A stretch of DNA of 20,213 nt from DAOUMU01 sp034409055. Lineage in GTDB: Bacteria > Chloroflexota > Anaerolineae > 4572-78 > J111. The translations under genes were made by a program, and so were the position numbers. A model generated the notes under the pieces. It saw nothing but the letters and a program-made list of their open reading frames with translations, was not told the origin of the DNA and searched no databases. The stretch spans positions 1-20,213 of the forward strand of contig DAOUMU010000215.1 in NCBI GenBank assembly GCA_034409055.1, in the 5' to 3' direction. Of this stretch, positions 14,765-20,213 are shown piece after piece (within the stretch, counting starts at the first letter, position 1; every line of letters begins with the position of its first letter).

Positions 14765-16381
14765 TTAAGGCTCTTCTGGTCTCTGCCTCCTCTTTCTTAA
14801 ATTTTTTAACGCCTGGCGAATCTGTTGCCACTGCCCCTTGACCCTGGTCACTTGTTCCTCATCAAAATTCTCCCGGCTATAGCGGGCCCGCACAAAAATT
14901 TGGGTCAACGCTTTGACCTCCATTTGGGCATCCGGCACGACCTGGCTCAGGTTTGGCTCATATTCATAAGGCGTTTGACCGGTTTTACGGACAGGACCAC
15001 CGCTTTCAGCCCGTTTCAGAATGTTGAGGTAGTACTGCAATATCCGCTGCCGGGGGGGCAATCCTCTCAATCCGAACCAGGACCACTGCCTGGTAGAGGC
15101 AACGGTTTCTCCTTCTGGTTCGGATAAGGTTACTTTTTTGGGGATCATGCCAACCCCCATCCGCACCAACCGCCTTAATTGTTGCCACAACTGTTTCAGC
15201 AGATTGATCATAAAACCAACAGGTTTAAAGCTCGTGAGCAACTCGGTTAATTCTGGATGGTCATTCAGATAAATCTTGACCAGATACCATATCATTGCCA
15301 GCGCCACCAGCCAAAAAATTAAGGAACGGATTGCCTCTAGCCAGGGTATTGTTGGCCTGGCCTCGGGGGCACTCTCCGGGAAAAGAGGGGGTTGGATGGG
15401 GGCAGGGGCCGGCATTTCAGGGGACTGCCCCAGAAGACTCAAGAGCCAGACAAACGGCAGAAAAATTAGCAAAAGTAACAGCTCGTAAATGAACATCAGT
15501 ATTGCTAGCAAATATCGAATGACGATGGCCGCGCTGGCTAAAAACCCCAAAGTGTAATTGGTGGGCAGAAAGAAGGCCACCAGGGTAATCAGTCCTAAAA
15601 AAAGGAAGCCATATTTAGCCCATTGCTTGACCAGGTCAGAAGCAACCGTTATTTTTTGAATTTTCCACCTTACCAACAGGCTGGTTAAGTGAGCTTGACT
15701 CAATAATACCAACCCCAGGGTAAAATAAACCAACACATTAAAGATAATACCTCCCAGGCTGGGACGCTGAAAATCGGTCAGGATGGGCAGGCCGGCCCGT
15801 AAAATCCATTGGGTGATGCCCGATATAAGCACCAGGATTATGCCCCCCCAAAAAAAACGAGTGGCCAAATTATCCAGGGGTAGCGTGTTGTTCCAGCGAA
15901 AGGGGGGATCGTGTAGCTCTTCAAAGTCGGCCATCGTATTGGTCGCAACCAACCAGGCAATGAAGGCCAGCATCCAAAGGATGAAAAACTCGATAGTAAT
16001 GAAATTGTTGAACGGGTCTTGCCAGATGAGTTGTAGTTCGGCCCAAATCCGGGGGATTGGTTTGCCAGCAAAGCTGAGAATTCTCAGCATTAGAAAGAGC
16101 ACCGTCCATTCCCCGATTCGATAACGCAAGATTGAAATCCCCCGCGAACGCCAAGACCTGAGAACACGATAGGAATAGATAGCTTCCACGGTTGTCAGCA
16201 ACATGCCAATTAAAAAATAAGTGCCTCGCCAGGCCGGGTTGAAGAGCCGAACCAGGTTAACCAGAGAAATATTGAAGCACATAATCATGATGGTAATTAA
16301 CAGCGGCCGGAAGAAATTATCCGCCCAACGGCTACGCTTAATTTGTGGCACTTCATCTTGAGCTATAGGACCGGTGACCAT
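14765..16381 (-). CDS. Polytopic membrane protein with C-terminal DUF4129 domain
   Basis: A 538-residue integral membrane protein. Hydrophobic segments lie near residues 26-46, 54-71, 92-105, 128-147, 176-195, 210-228, 257-273, 280-318 and 350-370. A soluble tail carries a DUF4129 domain at about 440-528, with the typical RKTGQTPYEYEPNL and IFVRARYSRENFDEEQV. DUF4129 proteins are usually encoded with DUF58 proteins, MoxR ATPases and transglutaminase-like proteins, in a system often linked to cell envelope processes whose chemistry is unsettled. The ATG at 16381 lies inside the DUF58 gene, a 19-base overlap, with AAAAGGA upstream, so the pair is probably translationally coupled. No transglutaminase domain is fused here. 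Confidence 0.88.
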   Translation of the reverse strand: MVTGPIAQDEVPQIKRSRWADNFFRPLLITIMIMCFNISLVNLVRLFNPAWRGTYFLIGMLLTTVEAIYSYRVLRSWRSRGISILRYRIGEWTVLFLMLRILSFAGKPIPRIWAELQLIWQDPFNNFITIEFFILWMLAFIAWLVATNTMADFEELHDPPFRWNNTLPLDNLATRFFWGGIILVLISGITQWILRAGLPILTDFQRPSLGGIIFNVLVYFTLGLVLLSQAHLTSLLVRWKIQKITVASDLVKQWAKYGFLFLGLITLVAFFLPTNYTLGFLASAAIVIRYLLAILMFIYELLLLLIFLPFVWLLSLLGQSPEMPAPAPIQPPLFPESAPEARPTIPWLEAIRSLIFWLVALAMIWYLVKIYLNDHPELTELLTSFKPVGFMINLLKQLWQQLRRLVRMGVGMIPKKVTLSEPEGETVASTRQWSWFGLRGLPPRQRILQYYLNILKRAESGGPVRKTGQTPYEYEPNLSQVVPDAQMEVKALTQIFVRARYSRENFDEEQVTRVKGQWQQIRQALKNLRKRRQRPEEP

Positions 16382-17565
16382 ACTTCTACATCCTTTTCTC
16401 GGCGTATCTTAAAAATAGGTACCCCCAATTCCGGGATTGGCCCGACCTTAAGACGACTGCGTACTTCGATTGGCTGGACTAAAACCAACGTCACCTGGAA
16501 GCCCGAGCGTTTGAGAAATAAGAGTGTCTTGGCCAGTTCCTCTGTTTCATGGCTGGTAATGATGATCGTGGTCGTTCCCCAGGATAAATGCACCGCTTCT
16601 TGACGGAGATCTTCCAGGAAGTTGGCAGCCTCATGAATAGACTGAACGCGAGCCAGTACTTCCAAAATTTGCATGAGTTGGTCGCGTCCTTTGCGGGGGG
16701 GTAGTTTGAATTTTTGTTGACGTTCGGCCAGTGGATCCACGGCCGTGGTTGTCAAGCCTACCGGTAATTTTTCAAAGGCAATCATATGATTGGCCAACGA
16801 GGCGGCCACAATGATGGCCAGTTCAATGGCCGGTTCAGGATATCCGCGTTGGGCGTAATCGGGACGATTAAGGTTTAAAAAGATGGCATTGTCGCGCGCA
16901 ATAGCCGGTTGAAATTGCTTGACCAACATCTGACCGGTAGCAGCCGTGGCTGGCCAATGAATGTGGCGTGGGTTATCCCCATGGGTGTAATCTCGCACCC
17001 CGATGATGCGAGCCGGATCCTGGAAAAGAGGCAGCGGAGTGGGCAAAATCACCTGGGGACTGTGGGTGGGTAAACCTAACTGGGAAATCGGTAATATTTT
17101 TGGGTAGACAATCAAGTAATCCGCCTTAAAACGGCTGGTCAAATCGCGCTTAACCCCCAGCAAATCGCCACTTTGCAGATTGAGGGGACCAAGTTGATAG
17201 TAGCCTCGCTTGCGGGCATTCAGCGTGTATTGGGCTGTGTGGCTGGCTTTGCCGTTGAGCGTAATCACCTCCCGGAAAAAGGGAGGGCTCGATAAATCAA
17301 CCGAAAAAGATTCACTGAGCATAAGCCAGGGAATAGGCAGACGGCTGCGGTTTTCTAACTTGAGCGTAACGGTCACCTGATCGCCTAAAAATGCCCGCCG
17401 TTGCAGGTCACGGCTGATATAGAGATGGTTTAGCATGCGCCGGGACCAGAGGTGGGACAGAATATAAGCGCCGGCAAAGAGGTACAGGATGGTGAAGAAA
17501 AAGTCAATGCGGAGTAGGGCAGCCAGCACAAAAAGCATCAGGATAAAGGTAATAAATTTCCCCAT
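16363..17565 (-). CDS. DUF58 domain protein
   Basis: A 400-residue protein with an N-terminal hairpin of two membrane segments (about 4-18 and 21-38). An immunoglobulin-like beta region spans 50-150, and the DUF58 core lies near 185-220. The signature is R191-D-Y-T-H-G-D197-N-P-R200-H-I-H-W204, followed by AATGQMLVKQF. The C-terminal part has a von Willebrand A-like fold pattern, but the usual metal-site D-x-S-x-S is replaced by NLNRPD near 231. The ATG at 17565 is preferred because GGTGA lies 7 bases upstream; a longer frame to 17667 reads through an intergenic inverted repeat. The gene overlaps DUF4129 by 19 bases. The usual upstream MoxR ATPase gene is missing; a ClC gene is there instead. 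Confidence 0.92.
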   Translation of the reverse strand: MGKFITFILMLFVLAALLRIDFFFTILYLFAGAYILSHLWSRRMLNHLYISRDLQRRAFLGDQVTVTLKLENRSRLPIPWLMLSESFSVDLSSPPFFREVITLNGKASHTAQYTLNARKRGYYQLGPLNLQSGDLLGVKRDLTSRFKADYLIVYPKILPISQLGLPTHSPQVILPTPLPLFQDPARIIGVRDYTHGDNPRHIHWPATAATGQMLVKQFQPAIARDNAIFLNLNRPDYAQRGYPEPAIELAIIVAASLANHMIAFEKLPVGLTTTAVDPLAERQQKFKLPPRKGRDQLMQILEVLARVQSIHEAANFLEDLRQEAVHLSWGTTTIIITSHETEELAKTLLFLKRSGFQVTLVLVQPIEVRSRLKVGPIPELGVPIFKIRREKDVEVWSPVL

Positions 17566-17623
17566 CTTGAAATCACCGAATTCGACCGTCTGACTTCTTG
17601 TTCTGAACGTATCCTCTCCAAAA

Positions 17624-17695
17624 GTAAGGGCGAGGCAAGTCGGATTGGTAGTGATCGAAGCAAACAAGCCACGCTCCGACTTGCCTCGCCCCTAC
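17624..17695. repeat. Long inverted repeat between the ClC and DUF58 genes
   Basis: Arms at 17624-17644 and 17675-17695 are 21 bases each with one mismatch. The core is GGGCGAGGCAAGTCGGA and its complement, and the loop is 30 bases. The right arm ends in CTAC and the left begins GTAA, a one-base variant of GTAG. It lies just after the ClC stop and could slow or stop transcription, although no T-run follows on the minus strand. Confidence 0.85.
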
Positions 17696-17740
17696 GTCAC
17701 CAACAAATTTAAAGAGGATACCCCTGGACTTTCCCGGTTT

Positions 17741-20056
17741 TCAGCGCGATAGACACAACTCTGCTTCTGCCAATTCTTCGTCGATGCCAAAGACCTCGAC
17801 CACATCCCCGGCCTGAAGCATAGTATCACCATGGGGCACGATGACCTCGTCATCTCGACGGATACTGACCAGGATACAATCGGGAGGCAGCGATAGATCA
17901 CGCACCATCTGGCCGGAGCAGGCAGCACCGGCCGGGATGGTAAACTCACGATGCCGGACGCTATGTTCCTCTGACCGGTCATCCTCCACTGCCTCCCCCG
18001 TCAAACGCCGACGTACGATGGGGATGCAGTCGTGGTCGGCAAAGACGGTCACCTGATCACCGACCTGTAACACGGTGTAACCGTGGGCCACATGCAGTTT
18101 ACGCTGCCGGCGTACGGAAACAATCAAGCAGCCTGATGGTAAGTTGACGGCACTTAGTCGTTGTCCAACCACAGGCGATTGAGGCGGTATGTCAACGTGG
18201 ATAAAGCTGACACTATCTAGCTTGCCCAGGTGCAGCACTTCGACCCGGTGCTGGTGTTGAGCCCGCTTGACGATGGCGTGATTGTAAGCGCGGATGATGT
18301 CAACCCGGCGGACCACGCCTACTAATCGGCGTGAGCCCTCCCGCTCGACGACCGGCAACCGGCTCATATCACGGGTTCCCAGCCGGCGCAAGGCGGTCCA
18401 CATCGGTTCGTAGGGATAAGCCACCAACAGCCCCTCGGTAGTGGCAATGTCGGCCACTGTTTTGCCTTCAATCGGTCCGGCTGCCAGCATCTTTTCGAGA
18501 TCTTGAATACTGACCACCCCAGCCAAATCACCCGCTTCGTCTACGACCGGAAAACCATGGTGGTGAGTACGGGCAAACTCATCTGACAACTCCTCCAGCG
18601 GCATGTTGAGAGGGACCACGTCCAACCTTTTGGTCATCGCCTCGCCAACAGTCACCCCTTGCATCACGTCGATGTCCTGTCCTTGCTGCAAGTGGATGCC
18701 GCGCCGGCTCAGTTTGAGGGTGTAGATAGATTCAGAGCTAAGGAGACGAGAGATTAAGGTGCTCATCACTGTGGCCAACATCAACGGCAGGATGATACGA
18801 TAGTCGCCGGTCATCTCGAACAGGATAAGAATGGCCGTTACAGGGGCGTGAGCCGCGCCGCTAAAAAAGGCGGCCATGCCCACCAGGGCGTAGGCCCCTG
18901 CAGGAGCGGTGATGTCTGGAAAAAGTTGGTGCACTATCTGGCCGAAGGTTCCGCCCAGCATGGCCCCCATAAAGAGGGAGGGGGCAAAGATGCCGCCAGA
19001 GCCACCAGAGCCGAGGGTCAGAATAGTGGCCAATAACTTGATAAAAAGGAGCGCCAAGATCACCTGGATCGCCAGTTGGTCGAATAGGACCTGGCCAATG
19101 GTGTCGTAACCGACGCCAAAGACGCGGGGAAAGCCGTCAATCTTGAAGGTGAGAATGCCCACGCCCCCCAATAATAGGCCGCCAAGCATCGGTTTGACAT
19201 ATTCGGGTAAGCGTAACTCATCCCACAAATCTTCCGACAGGTAGAGCAGCCGGGTAAAAGCAGCCGAAGCCAGGGCAGCCAAGACCCCTAGCACGGTATA
19301 CAACACCAGTTCCCAGGGGCTGACCAGGGCATACTGGGGCACAGCAAAGGCACGCAAATTTCCTTCAAAGAGGTGGGCAACGACGTCGGCGGTGACGGCC
19401 GAGATGACGACCGCGCCAAAGTAGACAGCGTGGAACTGCCCCAGAATCACCTCCAGAGCAAAGATCGAGCCGGCAATGGGAGCATTAAAGGTGGCGGCAA
19501 TACCGCCGGCTGCGCCGCAAGCGACCAGATTACGGACCCGTTCGTCGGAGAGATTGAGCACCTGGCCAATCGTCGACCCCAGAGCCGAGCCAATCTGGGC
19601 AATCGGACCTTCACGTCCCACCGAACCACCGGTACCGATGCAGATCGAGGAGGCCAGGGCCTTGACCACAGCCACCTGTGGCCGGATGCGTCCACCCTGC
19701 AAGGCCACCGCCTCCATCACCTCGGGCACGCCGTGCCCCTTGGCCTCGCGGGCAAAGCGGTAGATGAGCGGTCCAACGATGGCCCCGCCGACAGCCGGGA
19801 TAACAAGCAAGTGAAAAGGGGCAATGCCGTCCAGCAACCCGCCCAATCCGTCATAAGTCAGCGTTTGAACCCCCTGGATGAGTCGCCGAAAGACCACAGC
19901 CCCCAGCCCCGCCCCAATGCCTACCAGCAGGGCTGTAAACATAATCAGGCCCGACTCGGGCACAACCCGCCGGTCGAGCCACTGTGACAAACGTTGACGC
20001 CATTGTTCGCTAAACGAACTATCTCTTCCATGAAAGAACGACCAAGATAAAGACAT
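17741..20056 (-). CDS. ClC-family chloride channel/transporter with two CBS and two TrkA-C domains
   Basis: A 771-residue membrane protein. The ClC core (about 35-450) has GHGVPE at 107-112, GTGGSVGREGP at 141-151 with the gating Glu149, FNAPIAGSIFALEV at 190-203, GSGGIFAPSLFMGA at 352-365 and the pore Tyr445 in SESIYTL. Two CBS domains follow at about 470-525 and 533-592. Two TrkA-C (RCK_C) domains lie at about 615-675 and 703-762, a regulatory tail known mostly from potassium transport. The position matching the proton-pathway glutamate E203 of the E. coli exchanger is Val203, as in ClC channels, and the selectivity serine is His108. The ATG at 20056 has GAAGGA 7-8 bases upstream. Whether it is a channel or a proton-coupled exchanger cannot be settled from sequence. 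Confidence 0.93.
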   Translation of the reverse strand: MSLSWSFFHGRDSSFSEQWRQRLSQWLDRRVVPESGLIMFTALLVGIGAGLGAVVFRRLIQGVQTLTYDGLGGLLDGIAPFHLLVIPAVGGAIVGPLIYRFAREAKGHGVPEVMEAVALQGGRIRPQVAVVKALASSICIGTGGSVGREGPIAQIGSALGSTIGQVLNLSDERVRNLVACGAAGGIAATFNAPIAGSIFALEVILGQFHAVYFGAVVISAVTADVVAHLFEGNLRAFAVPQYALVSPWELVLYTVLGVLAALASAAFTRLLYLSEDLWDELRLPEYVKPMLGGLLLGGVGILTFKIDGFPRVFGVGYDTIGQVLFDQLAIQVILALLFIKLLATILTLGSGGSGGIFAPSLFMGAMLGGTFGQIVHQLFPDITAPAGAYALVGMAAFFSGAAHAPVTAILILFEMTGDYRIILPLMLATVMSTLISRLLSSESIYTLKLSRRGIHLQQGQDIDVMQGVTVGEAMTKRLDVVPLNMPLEELSDEFARTHHHGFPVVDEAGDLAGVVSIQDLEKMLAAGPIEGKTVADIATTEGLLVAYPYEPMWTALRRLGTRDMSRLPVVEREGSRRLVGVVRRVDIIRAYNHAIVKRAQHQHRVEVLHLGKLDSVSFIHVDIPPQSPVVGQRLSAVNLPSGCLIVSVRRQRKLHVAHGYTVLQVGDQVTVFADHDCIPIVRRRLTGEAVEDDRSEEHSVRHREFTIPAGAACSGQMVRDLSLPPDCILVSIRRDDEVIVPHGDTMLQAGDVVEVFGIDEELAEAELCLSR

Positions 20057-20100
20057 ACACTATTCCTTCTCAATAAGCAAAATTACCGTAACTACCTACC

Positions 20101-20203
20101 ATGTCATTCTGAGCGACCACAGGGAGCGAAGAATCTCCTGTTTCAGGCTGGATTTGCCCTTGTTACCGGAGATTCCTCGTCGCTTCGCTCCTCGGAATGA
20201 CAT
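20101..20203. repeat. Paired inverted copies of the GAATGACAT intergenic repeat
   Basis: ATGTCATTCTGAGCG...GAATCTCC (20101-20138) is followed in inverse orientation by GGAGATTCCTCG...GGAATGACAT (20168-20203), with 29 bases between. The two can fold into one long imperfect hairpin. The flanks CCTACC and GGGTAGG extend the symmetry. It lies 45 bases upstream of the ClC start. A single related copy is at 2239-2270. Confidence 0.85.
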
Positions 20204-20213
20204 GAGGGTAGGC

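Noticed and set aside
17566..17667. N-terminal extension of the DUF58 protein
   Set aside because: The extra residues translate part of an intergenic inverted repeat; GGTGA precedes the ATG at 17565.
19373..19987. 204-codon plus-strand frame opposite the ClC gene
   Set aside because: It is antisense to conserved transporter motifs, and its composition lacks any recognisable domain.

Overview
The window looks like a chromosomal piece of a mesophilic member of the Chloroflexota (Anaerolineae-like). This is an inference from a moderate GC content, long secreted proteins with TPEPTEEP linkers, cohesin and dockerin modules outside any cellulosome, a hemE-hemH-hemY cluster, FHA and DUF58/DUF4129 proteins, and many short palindromic repeats between genes. 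No rRNA, tRNA, CRISPR array, integrase or complete insertion sequence was seen.

Layout. Positions 1-1702 hold a minus-strand MttB-family methyltransferase with a near-consensus promoter, divergent from a small membrane protein (1775-2203) that may be translated from a leaderless mRNA. Positions 2301-5887 are a heme operon, hemE-hemH-hemY, in the order known from Bacillus. The ferrochelatase has the tyrosine typical of coproporphyrin ferrochelatases. An FHA protein with an Sm/Hfq-like N-terminus follows (5971-6873) and ends in a strong terminator. Positions 6927-7659 carry no convincing protein gene, but do hold palindromic repeats and two further terminator-like structures that may mark small RNAs. 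Two large exported proteins come next: an 893-residue protein with beta-propeller, cohesin, proline-rich linker and dockerin (7660-10341), and a 642-residue protein with three PPC-like beta domains (10695-12623).

Positions 12624-14764 are a decayed patch. It holds the last 44 codons of a lost secreted protein, an RHS C-terminal fragment with two frameshifts, a frameshifted small exported protein beside it, and several short tandem duplications. The right end is three intact minus-strand genes: a ClC chloride transporter with CBS and TrkA-C domains (17741-20056), then an overlapping DUF58/DUF4129 pair (17565 to 14765).

How the genes relate: the heme genes form one pathway, converting uroporphyrinogen to a metallated porphyrin. 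DUF58 and DUF4129 are probably translationally coupled. The two exported proteins seem to be separately transcribed surface or extracellular factors. The most unusual features are the Sm-like/FHA fusion with three repeated threonine motifs in its linker, the cohesin and dockerin in one chain, the GTAG/CTAC-bounded palindrome family, the untranslated structured region at 7200-7504, and the broken RHS module.
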